This document shows, piece after piece, positions 16,357 to 25,807 of a stretch of 64,000 bases of DNA. This DNA comes from Longitalea arenae (GTDB lineage Bacteria; Bacteroidota; Bacteroidia; Chitinophagales; Chitinophagaceae). The stretch's first letter is position 1, and the number at the start of each line of letters is the position of its first letter. The notes beneath the pieces were generated by a model. It saw only the letters and a program-made list of their open reading frames with translations, did no database searches and was not told where the DNA came from. The stretch is from NCBI RefSeq assembly GCF_016924755.1, contig NZ_JAFFJX010000022.1, positions 1 to 64,000 of the forward strand, in the 5' to 3' direction. Both the position numbers and the translations under genes were made by a program.

Positions 16357-18012
16357 TCATTTACCGGTCAATGCAGGTAGTATATATTCTGTCATCATTT
16401 TATCTACCTGGGGATGTGCATACGGAGCACCATACGCGCTCGCGGTGACCACAATTACCCACGGATGATCCGGGAATATAAAAATTTTGTTTCCACCATT
16501 GCCAGTACAATACCAGGTTTCATAGGTTGCACCAGCGACCCTGTATTTTTTATTCCAAAAGAGATAACCATAATATTCGTCCATTCTGCCGGTTATCTTT
16601 TTATGCCTGGTGAATGTCTTCTTTATCCATTGCACTGGCAGGATCTGCCTGCCATTCCATTTTCCTTCATTTTTATACAATTGACCATATTTTGCAAAAT
16701 CCAGGGCTCGCAAGCGGATCCCTCCCGCTGTGTTTGCAACATGCTGTGGCGTATATGACCATTCGTATTCACTAATTCCAAGCGGTTTAAAAAGTTTCAA
16801 GTGCGCATATTTCTCCAATCCATCCGGAACGCATTTATGTAATATGTCTCCCAATACCACCACCCCGGCTGTAAAATAATGCCATTCACCAGCAGGCCTT
16901 GCCAGCTTCACTGGCAGATCCAATGCAAACTTTACCCAGTTTTTGGCAGGGTACATGTTCTCTTCGTTGCCCGGTGAGTTGAAACTATTATCATCGCCAT
17001 CGATAACCGCGCTCATCGTTAGCAGGTCTTTTATGGAAACGTCTTCTTTTTCCGCAGCATAGTGCTGAAACCGGTCAAGATCATAAAAGTCACTCAAACG
17101 TTGTTCCTCATCTTTCAGGTAGCCCTCCTGTATGGCGATACCTGTGATCGTGGAAGCAAATGATTTTCCGACCGACCTTGGATCATGCAAGGTAAACCGG
17201 TTTTCACCGTTAAAATATTCTTCGATAAGTAAGTTTCCATTGCTGACGATAATCAACCCATTAATGTGTTTATAAGTACCTTGTTCTATATGCGCTTTCA
17301 ACGTTATGATCTTTTTCCGGTCAAACTTGTCTGTAGAAATACCAAAACCCGGATATGGTTGTAAAGGGTTGAGGCGGATGTCGGCAAGATCTATTTTAAT
17401 GCTCCGTTGCACAGTAAGGTTCAAGCTTCCCTCAGCAATAATATCACCCACTTTAATTTCATTCTGCAACTGAACATACGGTCTAATTTGCATATGAAGC
17501 AGGTGTTTGCCATCGGTCAGTGCGCTGTCTCCCCCATTCAACAAAAATCGTTGCCAATAAGACTGGGTCCAATAAACGCCCTCATGCTTATTATCGATCA
17601 ATGGCTTGCTTATAACAGTAGCAGTATCCTGTACCCGGCGGTTGGGAGCGCCCGGATAAAGATTGCTTTCATAAACGAGCCGATTATCTATGAATAAAGA
17701 AAACTGGTAGTTGCCGGTTTTCACGAGACTGTCTGCCGGCAAATGCGGCGCCAAACTATGCATATAATTGGTCATGGAGTTACCCATAAACACGGTCATG
17801 AAAAGATCGCTTTTGTTCGTTAAGGTATACTCCGTTAACACATCCTTTTGCAGCAGTTTGGCGACAGGAATGTTTTGGGCTGTGAATAAGATCTTACCGA
17901 GGTTTTCCCGGTGAAATGCCGATGTAATACCCTGGTTTGTGACAAGATCCTTTGATTGAGCAAAGAGCCCTGCTACAAGAATCTTAAAAAATATTAAGAG
18001 AGGTAGACGCAT
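16357..18012 (-). CDS. Exported serine hydrolase, beta-lactamase (class C) family
   Basis: 551 aa. Signal peptide at 1-19. Residues 20-230 are an extra N-terminal beta-rich region. The hydrolase domain follows, with the S280-V-G-K283 nucleophile motif (SxxK). The second motif, normally YxN, reads Y-F-T in GEWHYFTAGVVVLG. The third region is GNGGNKIFIF. Such proteins are usually D-amino-acid peptidases or esterases rather than antibiotic resistance enzymes. Substrate unknown. It sits between a GNAT gene and an AraC regulator on the same strand. Confidence 0.88.
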   Translation of the reverse strand: MRLPLLIFFKILVAGLFAQSKDLVTNQGITSAFHRENLGKILFTAQNIPVAKLLQKDVLTEYTLTNKSDLFMTVFMGNSMTNYMHSLAPHLPADSLVKTGNYQFSLFIDNRLVYESNLYPGAPNRRVQDTATVISKPLIDNKHEGVYWTQSYWQRFLLNGGDSALTDGKHLLHMQIRPYVQLQNEIKVGDIIAEGSLNLTVQRSIKIDLADIRLNPLQPYPGFGISTDKFDRKKIITLKAHIEQGTYKHINGLIIVSNGNLLIEEYFNGENRFTLHDPRSVGKSFASTITGIAIQEGYLKDEEQRLSDFYDLDRFQHYAAEKEDVSIKDLLTMSAVIDGDDNSFNSPGNEENMYPAKNWVKFALDLPVKLARPAGEWHYFTAGVVVLGDILHKCVPDGLEKYAHLKLFKPLGISEYEWSYTPQHVANTAGGIRLRALDFAKYGQLYKNEGKWNGRQILPVQWIKKTFTRHKKITGRMDEYYGYLFWNKKYRVAGATYETWYCTGNGGNKIFIFPDHPWVIVVTASAYGAPYAHPQVDKMMTEYILPALTGK

Positions 18013-18076
18013 AAAAAACAGATCTTATTTGATACATCAAAGGTACCCGGAAGCGAAGCATCAAAATAGAACCATA

Positions 18077-18937
18077 TTAACATGGTTCCTGTTTTAACAG
18101 CAATTTTCTATACTGCAACGGAGTAAGTCCATGACAGGACTTAAAACTTCTGATAAAATGACTCTGGTCTGCAAAGCCACATTCCGCAGCTATCTTTGTA
18201 AGGGACATGTGCTTGTTGGGTAGCAGGGAAAGCGCCTTATTCACCTTGATCATTCTGTTGTAATCGCCCAGCGTGGCTTTAAAGTATTTGGGAAAATAAC
18301 GCGACAAATGAACAGGATGCACATTCGCCAGTTTCGCCAGTTCAATTAATTTCCATTGGTCAGGCGCGGCATGCAGCGCTTCTCTGATCACATTAACCCA
18401 GGCCGGCTTTAATGTTTCACCCGATCGGCTTTCCTGGCTAAGCCCATCGAACAACTGCACCAACAAGGCATCGATGGCCAGCTGGCTCTCACCATTATAC
18501 AATTTCATTTCCTTAAAAACATTATACATCAGCGTTGTCAACGAAGGATCGGTTATCCTCATACTCCCTTCGACCAGGTTGGCCGGCATATCAAAGGAAG
18601 CGAACCAGGATGGTTTTAATTCAACATGAAAGCCACGCGTATACAGTTTTGATTTCACATTGTAATGCGGGTCCTGCCAATTTTGGAAAAGCAGGCTTCC
18701 AGCCGCACATTCATGGGTGGTTTTCCTGTTCCCGTCAAGCGAACTGCCAGCCAGCAGAAAACTAAAATACGCATTTTCATGATAGTGCCAATCCACAAAA
18801 TCACAGACATAATCACTATCATTGAGAATAATTCCGTTTAAGAAAAGCGTCTCATTTGCTTTTCCATAGAACCGGCCTGGTCTTGAACAATTCATCCGGT
18901 AAATTAAGTAATAATGCTGAATGCCTGCCGCGTTCAT
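18077..18937 (-). CDS. AraC-family transcriptional regulator
   Basis: 286 aa. N-terminal cupin-like part (DWHYHENAYFSFLLAGSSLDG) of the cupin sensory type. C-terminal AraC domain: WKLIELAKLANVHPVHLSRYF, then MSLTKIAAECGFADQSHFIRSF, ending SCHGLTPLQYRKLLL. Divergent from the S9 peptidase at 18997 with only 59 bp between the two starts, and 64 bp upstream of the serine hydrolase. Either may be the regulated gene. Confidence 0.92.
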   Translation of the reverse strand: MNAAGIQHYYLIYRMNCSRPGRFYGKANETLFLNGIILNDSDYVCDFVDWHYHENAYFSFLLAGSSLDGNRKTTHECAAGSLLFQNWQDPHYNVKSKLYTRGFHVELKPSWFASFDMPANLVEGSMRITDPSLTTLMYNVFKEMKLYNGESQLAIDALLVQLFDGLSQESRSGETLKPAWVNVIREALHAAPDQWKLIELAKLANVHPVHLSRYFPKYFKATLGDYNRMIKVNKALSLLPNKHMSLTKIAAECGFADQSHFIRSFKSCHGLTPLQYRKLLLKQEPC

Positions 18938-18996
18938 GTAAAAGTCCCTGCTTATACAAAAGGAAATCTGTAACTTATGCTACTAAAAATTGAACC

Positions 18997-20898
18997 ATGA
19001 AACCAGTATTTTTAACTGTTCTTAGCTTGTCCATGCTTTTTACCAGTTATGCACAAACTGCCGTTAAACAGTATACCATTGAACAATTTTATAAGACAGT
19101 GACTTATGGCGGCGGTGATTTTAACAAGCAGGAAAACAAGATACTGATCCACGACAATAGTACGGGCATCTTCAACGTATACGAGCTTGATCTAGCTACC
19201 AAAGCAAAAAAGCAATTGACCCGCTCTGAAAAGGAGTCTTATTTCGCGATCGACTATATACCGGGCAGTAATAACTTCCTTTATTCGGCCGATAAAGGCG
19301 GCAACGAAAATACCCATATTTACCTGCAAAAAACAGACGGCACAGTGACCGACCTAACGCCCGGCGCCAATGAAAAAGCCGGATTCATGGGTTGGAACCG
19401 CCCGAAAACGGCTTTTTATTATTCCAGCAATCTCCGCGACCCCAAGTTCTTTGACGTATACAGGATGAACACCAGCGACTGGAAAGCTACCCTGCTTTAT
19501 AAAAATGAACAGGGATTGAATGTGGCCGGTATCTCGCCCGACGAGAACTGGCTGCTGCTAACGAAAAGCATCACCACCGATAAGAACGAAATGTATTTGC
19601 TGAATCGCAAATCCAATGATCTTAAGAAATTGTCAGCCGAAACAGAAGCAACCTATGCACCCCAAAGCTTCGAACTCGACAACAGCGCCTTTTATTACAC
19701 TACCAATGAAGGCAGTGAATTTACCTATGTGGTAAAATATGATATAGCCTCCGGCAAACAAGAAAAGATCTTTTCCGACAAATGGGATGTGATGTATATG
19801 TACACCAGCGAGAACGGTAAATACCGTGTTATTGGCGTCAATGAAGATGGAAGGAACAAGATCTTATTGTATGATCACAAAACCGGCAGGCCATTGAATT
19901 TTCCAACGATCAAAGACGGTTATGTGCAGGGCGTAGGTATTTCTCCTACTGAAAAGAACATGATCGTGTACGTCATTAGCGACCGTTCTCCCGTCAATCT
20001 TTATTCCTATAATTTCGATTCAAAGAAACTGAACAAACTCACGAACTCTCTGAACCCGGAGATCGACCCGAACGACCTGGTAGATGCCGAAGTGGTTCGC
20101 TTTAAGTCATTCGACGAATTGGAGATCCCGGCCATCTTCTATAAACCCAAAAATGCTTCTCCAGCTAATAAAGTGCCTGCCCTTGTTTGGGTACATGGCG
20201 GCCCCGGTGGCCAAAGCACCGCCGGTTATTCACAGTCCATTCAATATTTCGTGAATCATGGGTATGCCATACTCGCTGTAAACAACAGAGGCAGCAGCGG
20301 CTATGGTAAAAGTTTTTACAAGATGGACAACCGGAATCATGGCGATAAGGATCTGAAAGATTGCGTATGGGGAAAGAAATGGCTGGCGCAACAACCGTAT
20401 ATAGCGCCTGCTAAAATTGGAATTTATGGCGGCAGTTATGGCGGCTTTATGTCCCTGGCGGGCATCATCCAATATCCTGACGAATTTAAAGTGTGCGTTA
20501 ATCTGTTCGGGGTGATGAACTGGCTGCGCACCCTGCAAAGCATTCCTTCGTATTGGGAAAGCTTTCGCAAAGCCCTGTACGAAGAAATGGGTGACCCGGC
20601 CACCGATTCAGTACGCTTACGCACCATTTCTCCCCTTTTTAATACCGACAAGATCAAAACACCTTTGCTGGTACTGCAAGGCTCCAACGATCCCAGGGTG
20701 CTGCAGGTGGAAAGCGATGAAATTGTTGCCGGCGCCAAAAAGAATGGAACGCCTGTAGAATACGTTCTCTTCCCTGATGAAGGCCATGGATTCAGAAAAA
20801 GGGAAAATCAAATGAAAGCGGCCAAAGTGACCCTCGAGTTTCTCGACAAATACCTCAAGGGCGATGCTTATGCCGCGGATGCGAAAAAAAGCTTTTAA
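18997..20898 (+). CDS. S9-family prolyl oligopeptidase-type serine peptidase
   Basis: 633 aa with a signal peptide (MKPVFLTVLSLSMLFTSYAQ). N-terminal seven-bladed-propeller-type domain to about residue 375. C-terminal alpha/beta hydrolase with the triad Ser480 (GGSYGGFM), Asp565 (GSNDPRV) and His597 (EGHGF). Oxyanion loop HGGPGG is present. It cleaves oligopeptides, probably dipeptidyl- or acylaminoacyl-type, in the periplasm or outside the cell. Divergent from an AraC regulator. A likely terminator follows. Confidence 0.94.
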   Translation: MKPVFLTVLSLSMLFTSYAQTAVKQYTIEQFYKTVTYGGGDFNKQENKILIHDNSTGIFNVYELDLATKAKKQLTRSEKESYFAIDYIPGSNNFLYSADKGGNENTHIYLQKTDGTVTDLTPGANEKAGFMGWNRPKTAFYYSSNLRDPKFFDVYRMNTSDWKATLLYKNEQGLNVAGISPDENWLLLTKSITTDKNEMYLLNRKSNDLKKLSAETEATYAPQSFELDNSAFYYTTNEGSEFTYVVKYDIASGKQEKIFSDKWDVMYMYTSENGKYRVIGVNEDGRNKILLYDHKTGRPLNFPTIKDGYVQGVGISPTEKNMIVYVISDRSPVNLYSYNFDSKKLNKLTNSLNPEIDPNDLVDAEVVRFKSFDELEIPAIFYKPKNASPANKVPALVWVHGGPGGQSTAGYSQSIQYFVNHGYAILAVNNRGSSGYGKSFYKMDNRNHGDKDLKDCVWGKKWLAQQPYIAPAKIGIYGGSYGGFMSLAGIIQYPDEFKVCVNLFGVMNWLRTLQSIPSYWESFRKALYEEMGDPATDSVRLRTISPLFNTDKIKTPLLVLQGSNDPRVLQVESDEIVAGAKKNGTPVEYVLFPDEGHGFRKRENQMKAAKVTLEFLDKYLKGDAYAADAKKSF

Positions 20899-20926
20899 TA
20901 CACTGTAAATAAAATGTAAACAAGCC

Positions 20927-20960
20927 AGGCTGTATCAAAAGTATGATGCAGCTTCTTTTT
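20927..20960 (+). terminator. Probable terminator after the S9 peptidase
   Basis: Imperfect stem AGGCTGTATCA / TGATGCAGCTT with two G-U pairs and a T-rich tract. It separates the peptidase from the Hsp70 unit. Confidence 0.55.
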
Positions 20961-21139
20961 TATTCGTACCCGATGGACACAGGTAGTGGTTTAAGCGATT
21001 GACAAACCCTTCATTTATTTGTGATACATTTCCGCTTGTTTTAGTGGCCCTCCATAACATACCCGGGAGGTTGGTTGTAACGGAAAAGTTTTGATTTTTG
21101 GAAGCTGGCTTCTATATTGTAACCAAATACTACCCTGTC

Positions 21140-21457
21140 ATGTCCCAACACCTATGGATAAAAATGGCCAATCTTGTCTTCGAGCTTGAAAAGAAGTTAT
21201 CCACGGGACAGCCATCTACTGGCATCCTTCGCAATATTGAGCGGATGAAATCCGTACTGGAAGAAGCCGGACTATTACTGCTGAACCCGCTTGGCGAAGC
21301 TTATAATGAAGCGCGCACCGACCTGGAAGCCAGTATCACCGGGGAAGCAAGCGGCAAGCTATATGTGCTGGATGTCATCAAACCCATCGTTTATATGCAA
21401 CAGCAGGCAGGCCGCTCCCTGTTACAGAAAGGCGTGGTCATTGTTGGCAATAAATAA
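21140..21457 (+). CDS. Small GrpE-like protein next to Hsp70
   Basis: 105 aa from ATG 21140. The frame is open 42 bp further upstream but only via TTG. The first 55 residues are helical (MANLVFELEKKLSTG...ILRNIERMKSVLEEAG). The last 50 have a beta-rich pattern (ITGEASGKLYVLDVIKPIVYM, LLQKGVVIVGNK) resembling the GrpE head domain, where a conserved 'GYxL...RPAxVxV' tail occurs. I infer a nucleotide-exchange or co-chaperone function for the Hsp70 encoded 15 bp downstream. Similarity is by pattern only. It is much shorter than standard GrpE because the long coiled coil is missing. Confidence 0.6.
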   Translation: MSQHLWIKMANLVFELEKKLSTGQPSTGILRNIERMKSVLEEAGLLLLNPLGEAYNEARTDLEASITGEASGKLYVLDVIKPIVYMQQQAGRSLLQKGVVIVGNK

Positions 21458-21472
21458 AAATATTTAATACAT

Positions 21473-23995
21473 ATGTCGTCGACTATCAATTTCGCCATCG
21501 ATCTGGGCACCACCAATTCCCTGATCGCAAAGGCGAATAACGGAACTGTGGATATTTTCAAAAATCCTTCAGGTTTGAAGGTGACCCTGCCCAGCGTGGT
21601 AGCTTTCCGGAAAGACCGCATCCTCATCGGCGATAAAGCGCGGGAATACGTGGAGAAAGATCCGGCCAATGTATTTGCTTCTTTTAAAAGAAAAATGGGC
21701 ACCGGCGAAAGTTTCTTTGTTCCTAACACCGGTTCTTTCAAAACACCCATTGAATTAAGCACCATCATCCTGCAGGAACTTCAGCATTTTATTTTTACCG
21801 GCGAATCGCCTGCCAGCGTGGTCATCACCATCCCTGCGAGCTTTGATACCATCCAAAGTAACGCTACCAAGGAGGCGGGTTATGCCGCGGGCTTCCGGGA
21901 AGTGCTGCTGTTACAGGAGCCGATTGCCGCCAGCCTCGCGTTCGCCAATAAAGAAGGTAGATCAGGCATGGAAGGCCAATGGCTGGTATACGATCTGGGC
22001 GGTGGTACATTCGACGTAGCCCTGGTCGTTATAGAGGATGATGAAATGAAGGTCATTGACCATGAAGGCGATAATTTCTTTGGCGGTATTGATTTCGACA
22101 ACGCCATCTTAACGTGCTTATTCATTCCCTATCTCGAAAGCCAGTTCGGCATCGAGGACCTTTCCTCAAAAATGCTGAGCGCGAATGGAAAGTATAATAA
22201 GTTGTATTACCAACTTCTGTACAAGGCAGAAGAAGCGAAGATCGCGTTGAGCAACCATACCAGTGTAGAGATCGAATTTGATTTTACGGATGAAGCGGGC
22301 CAAACACATGAAGTGTATTTTTCTACCAGCCGCGAGCAGTTCGATGCCATCATCCGTGACCGCATCATGGCGTCCATCACTTTTATCCACAACCTGTTGA
22401 CCAGGAATAAGCTGCAACCAGCTGATATTAGCGAGGTGGTATTTGTAGGCGGCAGCACTTATATTCCCCTCGTGCGGGGCCTTCTGACGCAGGAACTGGG
22501 CATCAAAGTGAATACCTCCATTGATCCCACAACGGCTGTCGTGGAGGGAGCAGCCTGGTATGCCGGCGGAAGGGCCGCCAAAGTAGAAAGCTTGCCTGCC
22601 GAACAAAAAATGGTTGCTGAAGATAACAGAAAAAAGAACCCTCAGCAAAGCGCGGCCATTGAAGTGAAAACCGCTTACCAGTCGAACAGCCGCGATGCCG
22701 AAGAATATTTGGCGGCCACTATTAAAAATGCGCCTGCCGGAAGCAATTACCGTATCACCCGCGCCGATGGCGGTTTTGACAGCGGCCTTAAGCCGGTGTC
22801 GGAAAAGATCAGCGAAATGTTATTGCTTTTACCGAACAGCCTGAACATTTTCAGTTTGAAATTATTCGACCGGCAGGGATTCCCAATACAGGTGTCCATT
22901 CCCGAGATCATGATCGTACAGGGAAAGTTCTCTATTTACGGCCAGCCCCTGCCCAATGATATTTGCCTTGAAGTAGATGATACCGAAAATAATATCACCC
23001 ACCTGGAACTGATCTTCGAAAGGAACGCCATCCTTCCCATTAAGAGATCGATCACCAAGACATTGAGCCGGACCATCGCCCGGGGCAGTGATGACCAGTT
23101 GCTGATCAATGTGCTGGAAGGAAGCCGTTATGCATCGCCGCAATCGAACCTTGCTATCGGCATCGTGAGCATTTCCGGCAAACAACTGCAATCGGACCTG
23201 ATAAAGGGTTCCGACATAGATCTTAGTTTCGAGATCAGCGAAAGCAGGGATATCACGGTCACCGCCTATATCAGCATGATTGATGCAGAGTTCAGGCAGG
23301 TATTCAATCCTTCTGCACGAACAGTGAATGTAACCCGCCTTAAACAGGAAACAGATTATTTACACCGGCTTGGCAGGCGGCAGCTCGAGAAACTGCTGAA
23401 AAATGAAAAGTATGAAGCAAGCGCCAGTTTACAGCAGGCCATTAATGAATTGGAAATGATCCAGGAAAAGTTGAAGACCCTGTCAGAAGATGATGTAACG
23501 GATACGAAGTACCAATTGGATGATCAGAAAAGGCGGCTGTCACAGATCATTGACACCGCTGAAAAAGGCGACCGCATCCTCGATCTGAAAGAAGAATATT
23601 ATCATAAAAAGGAAGCTTACCGGCTGTTATTATTACAAAGCGGCGACACGGCGCTGCTGCAACGGCTGGAAAGTATGAGTGCCGAGGAAAATGCCTGGAT
23701 CAATAACTGTAGTACGCAGTACCTGCGCTTAAAGATCAGTGAAATGGACCGCCTTACCTGGAATGTAAAGAAGAAGGATATTTCTTATGTCACTAATCTT
23801 TATATGTACTATTGCATGAAGCCGGATGAGGCCTATAGCAATCTCAATGAAATAAAGGCCTTAAAAACACGGGGCGACCAGGCATTGTCGAGGCAGAACC
23901 CTGATGAAATACTGAGCATCGTATACCGGATGTACGAACTCCTGATCGATAAAGACCAGGAAGAAACGATCAGGGGTACGGGCCTCAGAGGGTGA
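21473..23995 (+). CDS. Divergent Hsp70-family protein
   Basis: 840 aa, longer than DnaK (about 640). The nucleotide-binding domain is canonical: phosphate-1 DLGTTNS at 10-16, phosphate-2 DLGGGTFD at about 174-181, adenosine loop VGGSTYIPLV around 325-334. After residue 375 it no longer looks like DnaK. The linker carries no DVLLLDV-type sequence. A beta-rich insert (about 400-600) replaces the substrate domain, then a helical, probably coiled-coil tail (about 620-800) is rich in EKL/EMI repeats. It should hydrolyse ATP, but the client-binding part is unlike the housekeeping chaperone. Its start is 15 bp after the small GrpE-like gene, and a convergent anchored protein follows. Confidence 0.88.
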   Translation: MSSTINFAIDLGTTNSLIAKANNGTVDIFKNPSGLKVTLPSVVAFRKDRILIGDKAREYVEKDPANVFASFKRKMGTGESFFVPNTGSFKTPIELSTIILQELQHFIFTGESPASVVITIPASFDTIQSNATKEAGYAAGFREVLLLQEPIAASLAFANKEGRSGMEGQWLVYDLGGGTFDVALVVIEDDEMKVIDHEGDNFFGGIDFDNAILTCLFIPYLESQFGIEDLSSKMLSANGKYNKLYYQLLYKAEEAKIALSNHTSVEIEFDFTDEAGQTHEVYFSTSREQFDAIIRDRIMASITFIHNLLTRNKLQPADISEVVFVGGSTYIPLVRGLLTQELGIKVNTSIDPTTAVVEGAAWYAGGRAAKVESLPAEQKMVAEDNRKKNPQQSAAIEVKTAYQSNSRDAEEYLAATIKNAPAGSNYRITRADGGFDSGLKPVSEKISEMLLLLPNSLNIFSLKLFDRQGFPIQVSIPEIMIVQGKFSIYGQPLPNDICLEVDDTENNITHLELIFERNAILPIKRSITKTLSRTIARGSDDQLLINVLEGSRYASPQSNLAIGIVSISGKQLQSDLIKGSDIDLSFEISESRDITVTAYISMIDAEFRQVFNPSARTVNVTRLKQETDYLHRLGRRQLEKLLKNEKYEASASLQQAINELEMIQEKLKTLSEDDVTDTKYQLDDQKRRLSQIIDTAEKGDRILDLKEEYYHKKEAYRLLLLQSGDTALLQRLESMSAEENAWINNCSTQYLRLKISEMDRLTWNVKKKDISYVTNLYMYYCMKPDEAYSNLNEIKALKTRGDQALSRQNPDEILSIVYRMYELLIDKDQEETIRGTGLRG

Positions 23996-24060
23996 TAAAA
24001 AAGCTTACCGGCGTGCATAGTGCCGATAATAGTTATTATACTTATTAATTACCAGAAATA

Positions 24061-25128
24061 TCAACGGGCCGTGTCCAGGATCCGAAGGTTTGCCGAATCC
24101 ATGTCCCGCCTGTTCTTGTGAATGGTTTCCCAGTCCATATGCGGATACTTCATCTTTAATGAGTCAAGGACGCGCTGCTGGTTCCAGGGCGTCGTCTGGG
24201 GAAACACAACGGGCGTATGATTATAGGTAGTGGAGGAATTGGTTTTACAGGTGGCGAGCCTGATCACAAGGATCACGGCTATAATTATAAACTTCAGCGG
24301 TGAAGATTCACTCTTTTTTGCAGGAGCGGGCGCATCCATAGCGTCCAATTCGCTGAGCCTTTCATGGATGCCGGCTTTTATTTCAGCTGAAACGGCCAGC
24401 AGTTCCGCATTTTCCAGCCAGGTTCTTACCGTGTCGCGGTGGTCGTTATTATTATTAAAAGTGTCGATGCATGCCAGTAGCATACTGTGCGCATAACTGT
24501 CGCTGATACTGGCAAAGCGGTCTTCAGGAAGCAGCTGGATCAGCCTGATATAACGGAATTCCATCAGGTATTCGATGGGGGCCAGCGAAGCTGCCTTGTT
24601 ATTTTTCGCCTGTTGGTGGTATTGGTCGAGGGTGGCAATATCATCCATGAGAATGCGCACAACGGCATCCCAGGCTTTCCGAGCGTCTGCAGCTGTCATA
24701 AAATGCTTGTTGGCCAGTAATGAAACCAGTCCATCTTCATCCGGCTCCACCAGGAAGCAGTTGGTCATGAAGGCAAGAAAGGAGTGACAGAAATAAGGGC
24801 TGACCCACTGAATAAACCGTTCATCTTCGTATAAGGGATTGTCGAGGAACATTTCCTTCGGCCCGATGATAGCCTGTTCCAGGAAATTCAATAAAACAGC
24901 ATCTGCGCCTATCGCACTATGATAACTGAGGACATCCTCTTTCAGCAGGGTATCGAAATATTGAATGATATCATTCCTGCTTAGTTGCTTACCCTGTAAT
25001 TCGATCGTCATTTCACCGCTGAGCTCCAGTTCCGCAAACAGCTTTTTTCTTGCTAACTGGATCGCTTTTTTATCGAGGGGGGCAGGTAAGGTTTCTCCAA
25101 AATACGCAAATGGCGACATGTATTGCAT
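24061..25128 (-). CDS. C-terminally anchored protein next to the Hsp70 unit
   Basis: 355 aa from ATG 25128. ATG 25119 is an alternative start nine bases in, and an in-frame start at 25185 is less likely. Mostly helical cytoplasmic part: FGETLPAPLDKKAIQLARKKLFAELELSGEM..., ending in ERLSELDAMDAPAPAKK. Then one membrane segment (FIIIAVILVIRLATC) around residues 280-300, and a short tail. The gene is convergent with Hsp70 (65 bp between stops). No named family recognised. The placement suggests a membrane partner for the chaperone (inference). Confidence 0.72.
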   Translation of the reverse strand: MQYMSPFAYFGETLPAPLDKKAIQLARKKLFAELELSGEMTIELQGKQLSRNDIIQYFDTLLKEDVLSYHSAIGADAVLLNFLEQAIIGPKEMFLDNPLYEDERFIQWVSPYFCHSFLAFMTNCFLVEPDEDGLVSLLANKHFMTAADARKAWDAVVRILMDDIATLDQYHQQAKNNKAASLAPIEYLMEFRYIRLIQLLPEDRFASISDSYAHSMLLACIDTFNNNNDHRDTVRTWLENAELLAVSAEIKAGIHERLSELDAMDAPAPAKKSESSPLKFIIIAVILVIRLATCKTNSSTTYNHTPVVFPQTTPWNQQRVLDSLKMKYPHMDWETIHKNRRDMDSANLRILDTAR

Positions 25129-25260
25129 CGGGGACGATTGTAGGTTCAGACGGCGAAAAGTAAACAATATTCCCAACAGATGCAAACAGCGACCGGGGTA
25201 CGTTTTTTTAAGTGAGGAAAAAGAGGGAAATTAGACAGAGCAGCCTTAAAATAAAATAAC

Positions 25261-25740
25261 ATGAAAAAAATAAGCACTTTTATTTTTTTGTTGATCGTAC
25301 TTTCCTGCACAAGCACCAAACACCCCTGGCAATTGCTGGTGCCTACTTATCAGCCCGAGTCACAGGCATTATACGACACCATTGCGCATATGGATAGCTT
25401 ATGGGAAGATTCTTACAACAATTGCAGGATAGAGGTGCAGGACCAACTGTTCTCCGACTCACTTGAATTCTATCACGACCATAACGGTTTATTAACCTCC
25501 AAAGCGGCGCTGATAACCGCCTTAAAAAACAATATATGCGGAAAAGTAACCCGCGAATTACTCGATGGAAGCCTGGAAGTATATCCCATCAAAGATTATG
25601 GCGCGGTAGAAATGGGTTATCACCGGTTTCATAATAAAGTAGATACCACCATGTCGAACTACTCCCGCTTTGTTCACATTTGGCGCAATGAAAAGGGGCA
25701 ATGGAGAATGACCCGGGTGATCAGTCTTCATGCGCGCTAA
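25261..25740 (+). CDS. Lipoprotein, possible NTF2/SnoaL-like fold (DUF4440 type)
   Basis: 159 aa. Signal sequence MKKISTFIFLLIVLSC with lipobox cysteine at 16 (VLSC-TS). The mature part reads like an NTF2/DUF4440 domain: helices, then GLLTSKAALITALKNNI, and strands GAVEMGYHRFHNK, FVHIWRNEKGQWRMTRVISLHA. This fold usually binds a small ligand or catalyses a simple reaction. No catalytic residues are obvious. Its operator-free upstream region and 67-bp distance to the next gene suggest its own transcript. Confidence 0.75.
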   Translation: MKKISTFIFLLIVLSCTSTKHPWQLLVPTYQPESQALYDTIAHMDSLWEDSYNNCRIEVQDQLFSDSLEFYHDHNGLLTSKAALITALKNNICGKVTRELLDGSLEVYPIKDYGAVEMGYHRFHNKVDTTMSNYSRFVHIWRNEKGQWRMTRVISLHAR

Positions 25741-25782
25741 ACTTTCCGAAAAAGCACTTGCTAATCTGGTTTCTGTTCATTA

Positions 25783-25805
25783 ACTTTGAAATGCAAAGTA
25801 CTTTC
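25783..25805 (+). promoter_or_regulatory. Palindromic operator 1
   Basis: ACTTTG-AAATG-CAAAGT (25783-25799) followed by ACTTTC. The arms are a perfect 6-bp inverted repeat. The site ends 8 bp before the start codon of the membrane protein at 25808. The same architecture with the same TTTC extension occurs at 26827, upstream of the next unit. Confidence 0.7.
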
Positions 25806-25807
25806 GT

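Noticed and set aside
16357-18012. Call as antibiotic-resistance beta-lactamase
   Set aside because: SxxK is present, but the YxN motif is changed and a 230-residue extra domain precedes it. Family membership does not show resistance.
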